DNA of 64,000 bases from Bugula neritina (GCA_964035545.1 OZ037765.1:34051504-34115503); one strand, 5' to 3'; shown: positions 38,333-50,340, counted from the stretch's first letter. The notes: generated by a model from the sequence alone, not told the origin. Numbers and translations: made by a program.

Positions 38333-40259
38333 ATGATGAGTACTAAGATAGAGAAAGACAGGCGACCATCTGGAGGCTCACGACCGGGTAGTACTAGCTA
38401 CTTGTTCAGCTCTCCGTGCTCGTCTGCTCAAAACAGTGACAGTAAGCTGCTCTGCCTTGATCATGGCTACTGTAAACTCTCACTATGAAAATCACACAAG
38501 TTTCCAATGTTTTAAGCATAGAATGAATAATTGTTGTTTTCAGTTGACTTGATACTAAAAATTATTAGGCAAATTTGTAATTTTTTCATTTTTTTCATTG
38601 CGAGAATAAAAGTTTTGCTGCTAATATTTATAATAGACTCTCTTGAAGTATAGCAAAGGGTTTGTTCCACCCCGATGATATTGTTAGACTTTACTTCATA
38701 TTCTGTCATTTCACCAAATGTTGTATACATCTCTCAGCAAACTGGCATTGTTTTAAGTACTGAATTGCCGGTGCAAACGAACACATAACTAGTAATGTAA
38801 TATAGTGAATAACTGGCAATAGAGTGAATAACGGGCAGTAGAGTGAATAACTGACTACTCAGTAAGCAACTGGCAGTAGTAATAGCTGATGTAATATTAC
38901 AGATGATGACGACAGTGACGCTAGATCCACTGTGAGCTACAGAGAGAGGAGGAGGGAGGCCCACACACACGCCGAGCAGAAGAGACGGGATGCCATCAAG
39001 AAGGGGTACGAGGAGTTGCAGCGTATCGTGCCCACCTGCCAGCAGACGGATGCGCTGGGGACGGGCAAGCTGAGTAAGGCTACGGTGTTGCAGAGGTCCA
39101 TAGACTACGTGCAGTTCCTGCTCCAGCACAAGGCTAAGCAAGAGGAAGATCTGGATAAGATGAGGAAAGATGTGATGGCCCTCAAGATTATGAAGGCGTG
39201 AGTTGTAACCATCAGCTATACTTGGTGTTTGTTTAGACTTGAGTTGTTATTAAAGCAGCAATATGTGTTGGGGTTGTCTGCTTGTAGTAATTACGAGCAC
39301 ATAGTGAAGCTGCATCAGTCATCACCTTCAGAAGATAAGGATACACTTCCCGAGGAGTTGAAGTTCAGAGTGGTAAGTATGTCAGAGTTCTGGTACATAG
39401 CATAGTGGTGAATTTTACTGCTATTCTGTGTACATGTGGCACACAGTCTTTGTTTTACAGAAAATTTTGAATTAAATTGAGTTAATAACACATTCTACAA
39501 GGTAGTTGATATAGAAGTGACATGACACTCTCTACAAGGTAGTTAATATAGAAATGACATGACACTCTCTGCAAGGTGGTTTATATAGAAGTGACATGAC
39601 ACTCTACAAGGTAGTTGATATAGAAGTGACATGACACGCTCTGCAAGGTAGTTGAGATAGAAGTGACATGACACTCTACAAGGTAGTTAATATAGTAGTG
39701 ATATGACACTCTCTACAAGGTAGTTGATATAGTAGTGACATGACACTCTTTACAAGGTAGTTGATATAAAAGTGACATAACATTCTCTACAAGGTAGTTG
39801 ATATAGAAGTGGCATGAGACATTCTACAAGGTAGTTGATATAGTAATGACATGACACTCTCTACAAGGTAGTTAATATAGTAGTGACATGACACTCTCTG
39901 CAAGGTGGTTTATTCTTGTAGTTTCAGCAGATGATGGACAACCTTTTCATACCCTTCAACAATTCTGTATCAGCATCTAACTTTGCTGAAATGTCTGCAA
40001 GTGCTTTCAATTGGTTGGAGGAATTCTGTAAGCCCCAGGTGAGAGATTCCGTCATAGTAATCTCCAGAGTAGTAATAATCTTGCCTTCTTTATTCTCATG
40101 CTTTTCTCAACTCATAGGAAATAACTTTCACCAACACATGTGCAACCTTTCCGTTTTCTGCCAAAATGCTGCTAACAATTCTCTCATAATTTTTTGTAGA
40201 TTTTGAGAGAAATAGCTAAAGCCTCCCTACACCATGCGACTATAGACTACAGGTCATAA
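38333..40259 (+). CDS. MLX: Max-like protein X, bHLH-leucine zipper transcription factor
   Basis: Five exons: 38333-38441, 38903-39197, 39288-39372, 39922-40038, 40200-40259; phases 1, 2, 0, 0; 221 aa. A Ser-rich N-terminus and an acidic DDDSD run precede the basic region RRREAHTHAEQKRR (52-65), with the E-box contact pattern His57, Glu61 and Arg65. Helix 1 is AIKKGYEELQRIVPTC. Helix 2 is LSKATVLQRSIDYVQFLLQ, followed by a zipper (KQEEDLDKMRKDVMALKIMK). The C-terminal half (LPEELKFRVFQQMMDNLF, ASAFNWLEEFCKPQILREI) matches the dimerisation and cytoplasmic-localisation domain of animal MLX. MLX pairs with Mondo/ChREBP and Mad proteins at E-boxes in sugar and lipid gene control. The start is the first ATG of a tandem ATGATG. 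Intron 3 is mostly a 37-bp minisatellite that runs to the exon 4 acceptor. Confidence 0.96.
39487..39915. repeat. 37-bp minisatellite in MLX intron 3
   Basis: About 11 copies of a unit containing GACATGACACTCTCTACAAG then GTAGTTGATATAGAAGT. The last partial copy ends within 10 nt of the exon 4 acceptor at 39921. Confidence 0.95.
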
Positions 40260-40701
40260 GTCATCAGATTCTGCTGATCATATTTTATTATAGCTAACTT
40301 TGGTTTTTGTTTAATCACAATGTTGTCGTGACTTTCTGAAATTGAAGCCTGTTTCAGAAATCATTAGAAACATAATTGTTAATTGGTGCTAATCCTAAAC
40401 TTACTAAATCGTTATTTTGTTTCTACAAGTAATTTTGGAATTTAAAAGCTGTGATCAAATATGATCAGAAAGTTTTATGGGTGCAGGTTGTCTGGTTTTA
40501 CTTTTCATTCCACAAGAGTATTAAAAATGCTTTGCTTTGACTTTGTTCAAAATTTAGTTTCTAAAAATATGTTTTTTAAAAGGTGGCTACTTTTACCATA
40601 TTTTATGCAAGTTGATGAAATTGACGATCATTTGTTGTGCTTCTGATTAATCACTGGAAACTGATTATATTTTTCTACTTTTAATCATATTTTGTATAAG
40701 A

Positions 40702-40707
40702 TTTATT
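40702..40707 (-). promoter_or_regulatory. Candidate poly(A) signal of the PP2C-like gene
   Basis: AATAAA on the minus strand, 223 nt past the stop codon at 40930. Confidence 0.45.
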
Positions 40708-40725
40708 CTAAGGATACTTACGGGA

Positions 40726-40731
40726 AATAAA
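40726..40731 (+). promoter_or_regulatory. Candidate poly(A) signal of MLX
   Basis: AATAAA on the plus strand, about 467 nt past the MLX stop and just beyond the opposing signal of the PP2C-like gene. Confidence 0.4.
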
Positions 40732-40929
40732 TTCATAGTGATAACAAAACACCTCTATTCTATACTCCAAAAACAAAAAACAACAGCAGTATAAATACAA
40801 GTTTGGCTTTATGAGATTACAGTCGCACTTTCTATATAAATAAACAATAGTTGACAAAATAAATACAATATAGAAAAAATAACATCAGGTGAAGACAACT
40901 CTGAACCGATGTAGAAGTATTGACTAGAT

Positions 40930-43900
40930 TTACACATCTGATTCAAAGACCAGAGATGGAGATGGCTCTATGGTGCTACTAATGCTACTTCTGTGAGACA
41001 CACAGCACGAGTCTTGGGCTGAGCTGATATCATCCAAACTACAGTTGGGTGAATTCTCGTCCCTGTAGACTCCAACTTCGTAGGCCAGCACCGTCGCGTG
41101 GTCCAGTTTACCAGGAAGTGGTCGCATAGCGTTTCGAATTGTCTCTTCTATTTTCTTCCTCTCTTTCTTCTTAAACTGACGTCTGTAATAAACGGGGTTC
41201 TCAATGACCATTCGCTTGGGTTGCGTGAGACTGGTTACGTGATTACTGAGAGCTTTGCAGAGCTCCTGGGCGGATATATCATGTTCGGTGACTAACTCGT
41301 ACTCGTGTATCACTCTCTCCATCCCTTTCATGGCAAACATGTGTCTTTCGTGGGGCAACATCTCGGCCTTCTCCTCCACACTCTGTAACGTGGAGTCGCG
41401 GCGCCCGGGCACAGCCAGCTTAGTAACTACAGGGTCAAAGTTGTCGCTGATCCCGTCCGTCGTCTGAAACACGATATCACCCGGCTCACAAGTTGTCACG
41501 GAGAAAGTCAGATTAGTCAAATACGGCTGACTGCCATCAACGGGGCCGATAGCTCCGCCCACATCTTTCATATTTCTCTCTTTATTGATATCATGAGATG
41601 CAACACTGAGCTCGTTCATGCCGTATCGCTTGCTGAAGACGTACGTCAAACTGTCTCCCACGTTGACTGAGCACACAGCGTATTGCGTTGAGCTGTGGAT
41701 GGGAAGTACCATGGTTATGTTTAGAGTTGTCAGCCCTCCGTTGTGTTGCAGAATAGATTCATGGGCAACATCAAATGCTTTTCTCATCAACAGCAACGCA
41801 TCCTGAAAATATAATTTTATATACTGGAATATAATGTATACAGAGACAGTTGATCAATTTTATATAACACTATATTCAACACTGATCTCTCAATCGTAAA
41901 TTTCTATTAAAATTTTCATTTAAACAATCAAACATCTAATTTATTCTGAATGTGACATTTCGCTATAAGTTTATCAACATATTACATTTTAAAGTGACAT
42001 CGTAACAGTAAAGTTAAATCAGCTATGCTAGTGTAGACTTTGGTAGAGTAGATAATATGAACATACTATGTATTAGTACACACCTTAGTAGAGTAGAGAG
42101 CATGGAAGTTGGCAAAGACAGCTTCGTTCAGATAATTTATAGAAGCACAGACGGCACACCTGGCAGCTATCATAGATTTCTCTCCCCAATTTACGCCATC
42201 AGCAATGACCATAAGGGAGTTGTTTTTCCTGGCTATGTATGCGTAGGAATCTGCTATTGGATCACCTAAAATGGAGGTCCATATTAAATATTTCATGACT
42301 ATTCACCGCATTTATTTTCCTTAGTAAAATTCCATCACCTGTAATAACATTTAAAAGACAAACAACTGCACTGCATGTATTGTGAGGGGAACCAACAAAC
42401 GAAAACTTCTTCCGAAGGTGTGATAACTCCTAACTTGAAAACAAATTCAAAGGGTATCAATACCAGCCAGCTACACGTTAGAGAAACAAGAAACAAAAAT
42501 GTCATCAGAAGTGAAAACTTAAAAAACTTCATCCACTCACAGATTTGCTGAATATTTCAAAAGAATTATGAATAATCAAAGCATCAAATTATTTTGAATG
42601 TTATTTGCAATTATTGAAGAAGCTATTCAATTGATTGTATGAGTCAGAGCCTGCAGCTTCTATAGAGTGTCTATAATAAGATATATAGAGAGTTGTTAGA
42701 ATGATGTTAGATGAATCGCAACTTGGCATCTCCCAAATGTGTGTCAGACAAAGAACTGGTGGCATCTCGTAACAATACAGGTTGTATGGGACATTCCCAG
42801 TTGGCAGCTTCTAAACTAACAATTCTGCTGGCAGCGTGACTCAACACCTTTACTTAACCACACTAGCTGCTACTAATTTAGTTTGTAGACGCTGTGATAG
42901 ATTCAACCCTACACTAGTTGGCATCCCATCATTAATCTGATTTGAAATTAATTAATTCAATCAAATGCAATAAATTATATATGATAAGAGACAAAATCAT
43001 TTCCAAAGTAAATTGAATTCACATTGATAGCTGACTCATCCAATATAGCTAAAACATCTGTTGGCCCATGAGACTATATGAGTCATGGTATACTTGTACT
43101 ATCTGATAGAACAGCACCTCTCCATGTATTGGTATAAGTAGATAGTTGTATCAGTAACATAGCATAATATCAGATAGTGAAGGCACATATCTCAGCTGGT
43201 AAACATCTTATCTGTAAGGACTACAGAGTTACTCTAAGGAAAGAGATATTGTAATCAGTGACAATAAAATCAATTCAATAGTCGTTATGCTATAAAGTGC
43301 TGTGAGTTTATAGCATGTCTGATAGTTTCACTTACTATGAGGCTGAAATAGATGAAGGCAATTATAATACCATAGTAATATCATTTCTATACCGTTATGA
43401 TAAAACTATTTGTATATCTTTAGTATTATTAATGCTATTTACATATCAATATTGCTATTAATAATACTATTTGTATGTATCATTACTGTTATAATTACTA
43501 TTAATTGACATTAATGAATATATATTAATACCAATTATATAAGTATTTACTGGCTTAAAATCAAATAATAGTACCACAAACCATAGTTTACCAAGTTATG
43601 CCATTATATAATAATATAATATTACAGATAATCAATAACAGATTTAAATAACCACATAACTAGAATGTGGAATAAAATCATTTATATAATAGTCCTGAGT
43701 GAATTTGCCATATCCAGATCACTATACAGGCAGAGTTCCTATCAGATAAATATAATATGCACACAGTTACAACTGAATAGCTAATAGAGAATGAGTCATT
43801 CATATTGATCAGACCTTCACCCCTGGGAGTTGTCTAACCAGCCAACATGATTCATACACGGAATATTAATAGACATGATAAATTATTCAAGTAAAGTTTA

Positions 43901-46900
43901 TCGAATTGCTAGAGTTAGTCATGATATTATAAAATTATAAAACATATTTATTGAATTCTCAGTCCCTAGCGACACAAGGAAGTTTGATGCTGTGTATTTC
44001 TTATATCAAGCAGGGGAAATAATTACTGAATCACAATTCCAAGCATTGCACTCATAATAATTAGCTGTTGTCTAGAATATACTACTGTAATACATACTGA
44101 CTATACTGTAATACATACTGAATATACTGTAATACATACTGACTACACTGTAATACACATTGACTATACTGTAATACATACTGACTATACTGTAATACAA
44201 ACTGAATATACCGTAATATATACTGACTATACTGTAATACATACTGACTATACTGTAATACATACTGAATATACTGTAATACATACTGAATATACTGTAA
44301 TACATACTGACTACACTGTAATACACATTGACTATACTGTAATACATACTGACTATACTGTAATACAAACTGAATATACCGTAATATATACTGACTATAC
44401 TGTAATACATACTGACTATACTGTAATACACATTGACTATACTGTAATACACACTGACTATACTGTAATACATACTGACTATACTGTAATACATACTGAA
44501 TATACTGTAATACATACTGACTACACTGTAATACACATTGACTATACTGTAATACATACTGACTATACTGTAATACAAACTGAATATACCGTAATATATA
44601 CTGACTATACTGTAATACATACTGACTATACTGTAATACACATTGACTATACTGTAATACACACTGACTATACTGTAATACATACTGACTATACTGTAAT
44701 ACATACTGAATATACTGTAATACATACTGACTACACTGTAATACACATTGACTATACTGTAATACATACTGACTATACTGTAATACATACTGAATATACT
44801 GTAATACATACTGACTATACTGTAATACACATTGACTATACTGTAATACATACTGCACTACACTTTAGCCTGTATCTGTATATAGAAGAGAGGGTGGGAA
44901 GGGCTACCAACCTGATACTTTCCCAGTCACTGGGTTCCTATCGTAGAGTGATAATGAAGTGCCGTAGGCTTTGCGGTTTGGCTGCAGATTCCAAAGTCTG
45001 TGGTTAACATCTGCTTCCTGTCTCTTCTCTACAAGAACACACAACCATGATGAACAAACTTTGCCTCCACCGGGATTCGAACCCGAGACCTCCGGCTTGC
45101 AAGCAGCCGCGCTAAACCATTACACCACAGGGACCACTGGGTAAACTCTACACTACACGTGTGATTTACTCCAAGGAAGTTGTGTTCCCTGTGTGTAGAC
45201 AGGACATCGGCAGCTACCCACAATGCATCAGGAAACAAATAGCTGTGAGAAATCTGGTGGCAGCAATTTTGAAAGAAATCGGCAGCAAGATTTCTGTTTG
45301 GAGGAAGAAGCATTCGGCTGTCATGCCTGCAGGTTGAGATGGTAGAAGACCACAGCTGTACACTCTCAGCTTGCTCAGTGAATATGAATTATGTGTCTAT
45401 TCCGCTAGTGTATTACGAAATTATTTGAAGTTTTTTTCATTCAACATAAAAACTTCAACTATTTGATTTGTGGACAGAATAATGTGCAGATATTTCAGTG
45501 GCATCGATGACCAGAGTTCATGTCAAAGAAAGAAAGAGGTCATGTATTATACTGTAGAACATTCCGGCAGATTTATGGCAGAATTCAGACATGACCTGAT
45601 AGCTGTGCTGCAACAATACTGATGCTATGACAAAACAATGAGTTAGGTTTATTGTAGGAGGGATTATTCTTTATAGGTTGGAGGGCTGAATTAAAACTTA
45701 TATTTCAATGGTTAGGTGAACTTCTAGAAAGAGTTGCAGCCGATGTTCTTAGAAACGTCTGCTACTGCTAGGGACATCTGCAGCTGCTAGGACAGTATTT
45801 CATCACCACACACTATAAAATCTCAAACTGACCGAAACTGAAAAGTCAAGTTGGAAGTTGAAGTTGACAGTAGTTTGGACAGGAAATGAAGTTGAAGAGA
45901 ATAGATGCAGGTGTGGCAGGATTTGCAGTTGAATATAACAAGAAAGTGGGGTGGGTATGGGATACACCCTTTACACCTAGTAGATACAACGAGAAAAGAG
46001 AAAACTTAACAGGCTAAATTCTATTATCGAAGAACACTGCTACTGCTTGCCAAATATAGAGGGCGGGTAGAGCCAGGACTTCCACATACACTGTATTGCA
46101 GTGGATAAGTTACTCAGGCTATGAGAGATAACTGAGGAAACCAACTCAATAGATGAATTATGTAAATTAGATTAGTTGAATAATATGATGGAGTCAAGAG
46201 TGGATGAAGTATACTATATATACATGCTGACAGCAGCTGGGGTGGAGCTAGCAGGGGTGGAGCCAGCTGGGGTGGAGCTAGCAGGGGTGGAGCCAGCTGG
46301 GGTGGAGCTAGCAGGGGTGGAGCCAGCAGGGGTTAGAGCTAGCAGGGGTGGAGCTAGAAGGGGTGGAGCTAGCAGGGGTTAGAGCTAGCAGGGGGGACCA
46401 TCGCAACTCTAGGTATTGTGGGGCAGATAGCAGCTGCTCTCCCCCTCTTCTATTGATAAGCAGAACTTTGACTAAGTTTAAGGCTTAGTTTTGAATAGTT
46501 GCCAGGAAATATACTATTGAGTCAGAATTACTTAGTGTTGGTGTTTACACAGCTATAGATGTTTAAACTATTAAATCTGATGCTTGTTGTATGTAAGGTG
46601 TCAACACGCTGTATGTAAGGTGTCAACACGCTGTATGCAAGGTGTCAACATGCTGTATGCAAGGTGTCTGACTACTGCATCTCACAAACTAGGATCCGAA
46701 ACTCCTTAATGCCGGTCCCTTTGGCCCTGAACTATCATCATACACAACTGAACAGGATGGTTTCCAACATTAGTCTATCACTTGGATATTTCACCATCCC
46801 GGGTACTGGCAATGACCTTTACTAACCCCAGATGGCCAGAACACGACCAGGGGGTGGTGACCAGGGAGTGACGACCAGGGGTGATGTATACAGTTCACTA

Positions 46901-48502
46901 AGTAGTCTACTAGCTAGTAGAGCACGATGAGTGGAAGTGAAAACCACAATAATTAATGAAAGTTGGAAACTTATACTAACTTAGACTGAGTATATAAAGT
47001 ATAATATAGTATGTGGGAGATGTAGAGTTACCTCCCACAATGACTGTGACTGTGTAGTCAACTTGGTGAATGCAAGCCTCTATTACCCACAATACCCTCC
47101 AAGTGTTTCCTGTCTAAGATGATGCCCATAAGAAGAAACTAGCATTGTCGTGTGATTACATAGGAGATTATGATGTTATTACAGTAATACACAAATTAAC
47201 ATTTGCTTTAAATGTCAATCAAGTTGGTTTATTGTTGTTGGCCCTTTAGAGGATACTTTGCGTAGAGTATGAACTCAGATACACTGGTGCTGCCAAAACA
47301 ATATGTGCTGCCAAGACAAGATCACCAACACAGTGGTGTAACATGTGTTTATAAACAGCTAAAAGTTCAACAGCAGTCATCTAACATGATGAGGATTAGT
47401 AGTATTAACTAGTAGTAGTATTAACTACTAGTAGTATAACTAGTAATATCATGTATTAACTCCTAGTAGTACTAACTCATAGTATCATGTAGTAACTCAT
47501 AGTATCATGTATTAACTCCTAATATGGACAGATAATCTACAAATCTTAAACCTCTTCTCGTACTTTTATAATAATTATATCAAACTTTGTCTTTAGACAT
47601 GGCACTAACTTCTCCTATGATACTCTACCTACCCTACTTTACCCTCCCCCTCTCCACCCTATTATACCCTCCCCCTCCCTACCTTGCTTAATCCTCCCTA
47701 CCCTACTTTATCCTACCTACCCTACTTTACTCTCCCCACCCTACTATACCCTCCCACTCTCCACCCTACTATATCCTCTCCACCCTACTATACCCTCCCC
47801 ACCCTACTTTATCCTCCCCCTCCCCACCCTACATAACCCTCACTATCCTACAAATAAACAGACTAAAGTGGCAAAAGCTCAACTAATAGTAATTAAACAT
47901 TTGGACGAAGTAGGTGGTGGCCCACATACAACAAATTACTCATGTGTTTTAGGTAAATAAGTAGATTGTGAGCTAAGTATAGAGAAGTGAGTATAGAAGT
48001 GAGTATAGAAGTAAGTAGAGAAGTAAGTATAGAAGTAAGTAGAGAAGTAAGTAGAGACGTAAGTATATAGTAAGTAGAGAAGTAAGTAGAGAAGTAAGTA
48101 TAGAAGTGAGTAGAGAAGTAAGTAGAGAAGTAAGTAAAGAGTAAGTAGAGAATTAAATAGAGAAGTGAGTAGAGAAGTAAGTAGAGAAGTAAGTAGAGAA
48201 GTAAGTAGAGAAGTAAGTAGAGAGTAAGTAGAGAAGTAAGTAGAGGAGTGAGTAGAGTAGCAAGTATAGAAGTAATTAGACAAGTAAGTGGAGAAGTAAG
48301 TCTCACCAGTATTATTGTTGCAGACGTCCAGCACGTTGCGTAGTTCATAGTCGAAGTTCCTCTCAGGTCCCCGACCGGCTGAGAAGGCCTCAGAAGAGAG
48401 AAGGCTATAGTCTACTGAAAACTCCTTGACTTCTTCTGCTGTCCTACCTCCCCAGACCTCGGGTGGGGTGAACGGACTCCTGTAACATTTCACACCACTC
48501 AT
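40930..48502 (-). CDS. PP2C-like domain protein, CG9801-type
   Basis: Four exons: 48502-48307, 45028-44912, 42265-42084, 41802-40930; phases 1, 1, 0; 455 aa. The PP2C-like fold is read from these motifs: VIADGVNWGEKS (Asp127, matching the metal-binding DG.GG motif but with an altered sequence), VNVGDS at 212-216, FQTTDGISDNFD (Asp281, matching the second metal site) and LDHATVLAYEV (Asp399, where active PP2Cs have Asp-Asn). A lysine-rich stretch (KKKERKK) follows the 281 motif. Resemblance is to the insect CG9801 / PP2C-like domain family, whose activity is not established. Three core aspartates are present, so weak or altered phosphatase activity cannot be excluded. The start ATG has context ACCATGA. 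It converges on MLX: AATAAA sits on this strand at 40707-40702. Introns 1 and 2 contain minisatellites next to the donors, and intron 1 also contains a tRNA-derived element. Confidence 0.87.
42540..44070. other. PP2C-like intron 2, right of exon 3
   Basis: AT-rich intron sequence. Around 43370-43520 irregular TATTATTAATACTATTTG words recur. No exon or RNA gene was recognised. Confidence 0.4.
44078..44859. repeat. 21-bp minisatellite with 210-bp higher-order unit
   Basis: About 37 copies of ACTGTAATACATACTGACTA plus T. The variant GACTACACTG occurs at 44141, 44309, 44519 and 44729, that is 8, 10 and 10 units apart, showing duplication of ten-unit blocks. It lies about 50 nt past the exon 2 donor of the PP2C-like gene, whose strand reads TATTACAG in most units. 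Confidence 0.97.
45056..45136 (-). mobile_element. tRNA-derived SINE head or degenerate tRNA gene
   Basis: On the minus strand the segment opens with a tRNA-like A box (TGGTGTAATGGTTTAGC) and has a perfect B box (GGTTCGAATCC) inside a 5-bp T stem. The anticodon arm CGGCT / AGCCG pairs around a 7-nt loop, but position 33 is C instead of T. The acceptor stem has a mismatch and several G-T pairs. Overall it looks most like Gln/Glu tRNAs. These defects and the lack of a CCA-compatible clean stem favour a tRNA-derived SINE over a working tRNA. It lies in intron 1 of the PP2C-like gene, and its 3' end is about 28 nt upstream of the exon 2 acceptor. Confidence 0.65.
45137..46225. other. PP2C-like intron 1, no further feature seen
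   Basis: Ordinary intron composition; no exon, ORF or array was recognised beyond the adjacent tRNA-derived element. Confidence 0.4.
46230..46395. repeat. 15/30-bp repeat (GGGGTGGAGCTAGCA)
   Basis: About 11 copies; GCTAGCA and GCCAGCT variants alternate on the left to give a 30-bp dimer. GC-rich compared with the surroundings. Confidence 0.93.
46597..46665. repeat. 22-bp repeat (GTAAGGTGTCAACACGCTGT)
   Basis: Three to four copies in PP2C-like intron 1. Confidence 0.85.
47633..47840. repeat. Pyrimidine-rich degenerate repeat (CCCTACTTTATCCTCCCC)
   Basis: About 14 imperfect copies of a CCCTAC(T)nTACCCTCCCC motif, with almost no G on the plus strand. Confidence 0.85.
47965..48300. repeat. 12-bp repeat (AAGTAAGTAGAG)
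   Basis: About 28 copies. On the gene's strand (ACTTACTTCTCT) it begins right after the 5' splice site of PP2C-like exon 1 (GT at 48306-48305). On the opposite strand each unit contains GTAAGT. Confidence 0.95.
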
Positions 48503-48545
48503 GGTACTCAGTCTAACTGATGTTCACAGCATTGTTTCGTATATA

Positions 48546-48739
48546 TCTAGCTGCGTGCTGTAGAAATACCCTGCGTGCTGTAGATATACACTGTGTGCTG
48601 TAGATACACACTGTGTGCTGTAGATATACCCTGTGTGCTGTAGATATACCCTGTGTGCTGTAGATATACACTGTGTGCTGTAGATACACACTGTGTGCTG
48701 TAGATACACACTGTGTGCTGTAGATATACACTGTGTGCT
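48546..48739. repeat. 20-bp minisatellite (CTGTGTGCTGTAGATATACA)
   Basis: About ten copies starting 44 bp upstream of the PP2C-like start codon, hence in its 5' UTR or core promoter. Confidence 0.95.
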
Positions 48740-50030
48740 TATAATATTATAGTATTCTACAGCTGATCCAATGAACAGCAGGGAATGAGATAAATGGCCA
48801 TCACCATGGCAACAGGTAATTAAACCTATGATATATTCATTAGTCAATGTAATCAAAACAAGTTATTTATTACAACTATAGTAATGATTTATTTTATTAT
48901 CTTCTCTGGTAGAAGCAGCAAAGAGAACAGGAAATACTTGAGAACTCTCTGTTCTAAAATGTAATATTGCTTAAGAAAACTCCTATTTAGCTGAAATCAT
49001 ATCAGAGCTATGGCAAAGCAAATTTTCCACAAAAATATTACACTTCAGTTCCATCCTCTCTTCCTTCTATAACTACTAGAATTTGAATAATAAACATGAG
49101 ATCACAACTCCTAAACAAGTACTTCAGAATCTATATGAAGTATTTTACATTAATCTTCCACTCTTGTTAAACAGACTAACACAAAAAGCTTACAACAATT
49201 ATTTTAAGTTAATTTGTGAGCTTCAAGTTTGACATAGAAATTAAAATAAAATGTATTATATTTTCATTATTACAGATTGTAGTGCATTCATGAATTTATA
49301 ACATTGCTATAAATAAATTATGTTATTATTTTATATTATTATATTGTTATAAATTACACCATCAGCACAATTATCTGGCTAACAGAAACTCAAAGTTTAT
49401 AGTCACCATCCCTGATAAAAAAGATTTATGACTGAATGCTCTTCCTAACATCACCAATGGCCTTTACTGGGGTTCGAACCACTAATCTTGTTTTTACTAT
49501 TTAATAATGCAAAGTAACAAATTTCTGTCCATAAGCAACAGTCATTGTATCAACTTTCGCTCCCTCTATTATTACCAAATCTCTCTTGATAGCACCAGAA
49601 AAACCATTGCAGAATTGATATGAACCCAGAAGCCGGATTCATCCCATTGACCTCTACATGTTGCTAGACTATGCTGCATACAGAATCTATGCACACATAT
49701 ATATGGCAAGCTCAAGAATAGTATCTATGGAAACAGATAAATAATAGTTTGCCCCTAACCTTTCCATTTCCCTCAAGGTCATGCCGAGCCTCTCACTTTG
49801 AGCAAGTGAACCCTTGTGTGGCCACACTTGCCTTGCTCCATGTCCTCATACTCAGTGCGACAACAGAGAATAGCAACTGCAATGTAACATAGAATACTAG
49901 TTGACAGTTGAAAATATATAAATCAATATCTCTAACAAAGGAGGTAAGAATGGTTAGTCACTCTCAATACTCTCTATAACTTAGCTCTTAGAGTATTGAT
50001 TTGATCTCAACAGCATATGACTATTAGCTG
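48740..50030. other. Intergenic AT-rich stretch
   Basis: No gene recognised; contains the possible SINE fragment at 49425-49512. Confidence 0.4.
49425..49512 (-). mobile_element. Possible degenerate SINE fragment
   Basis: On the minus strand a B-box-like GGTTCGAACCC is followed by a segment reading GGTGATGTTAGGAAGAGCAT, a tail type common in tRNA-derived SINEs of animals. No A box or terminal duplication was found. The assignment rests on these two motifs only. Confidence 0.3.
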
Positions 50031-50031
50031 A

Positions 50032-50340
50032 TATTGACTAGCTGTCTAGTCATTGGTTAGTGACCTGACTAGCTGTCTAGCCATTGGTTAGTCACCTGAC
50101 TAGCTGTCTAGCCATTGGTTAGTCACCTGACTAGCTGTCTAGCCATTGGTTAGTCACCTGACTAGCTGTCTAGCCATTGGTTAGTCACCTGACTAGCTGT
50201 CTAGCCATTGGTTAGTCACCTGACTAGCTGTCTAGCCATTGGTTAGTCACCTGACTAGCTGTCTAGCCATTGGTTAGTGACCTAACTAGCTGTCTAGCCA
50301 TTGGTTAGTCACCTGACTAGCTGTCTAGCCATTGGTTAGT
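50032..50340. repeat. 31-bp minisatellite
   Basis: Ten nearly identical copies of GACTAGCTGTCTAGCCATTG followed by GTTAGTCACCT. Very low divergence suggests recent expansion. There are no unique spacers, so it is not a CRISPR array. Confidence 0.96.

Noticed and set aside
44072-44858. Two ~258-codon Tyr/Ser/Val-rich ORFs
   Set aside because: Frames of the 21-bp minisatellite in an intron of the PP2C-like gene.
45056-45136. Functional tRNA gene
   Set aside because: Mismatch and several wobble pairs in the acceptor stem and C at position 33; kept as a tRNA-derived element instead.
47893-48502. 188-codon ORF starting at the PP2C-like ATG
   Set aside because: Only the first 65 codons are exonic. 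A phase-correct donor at 48306 precedes the 12-bp array, and splicing to 45028 restores the family sequence.
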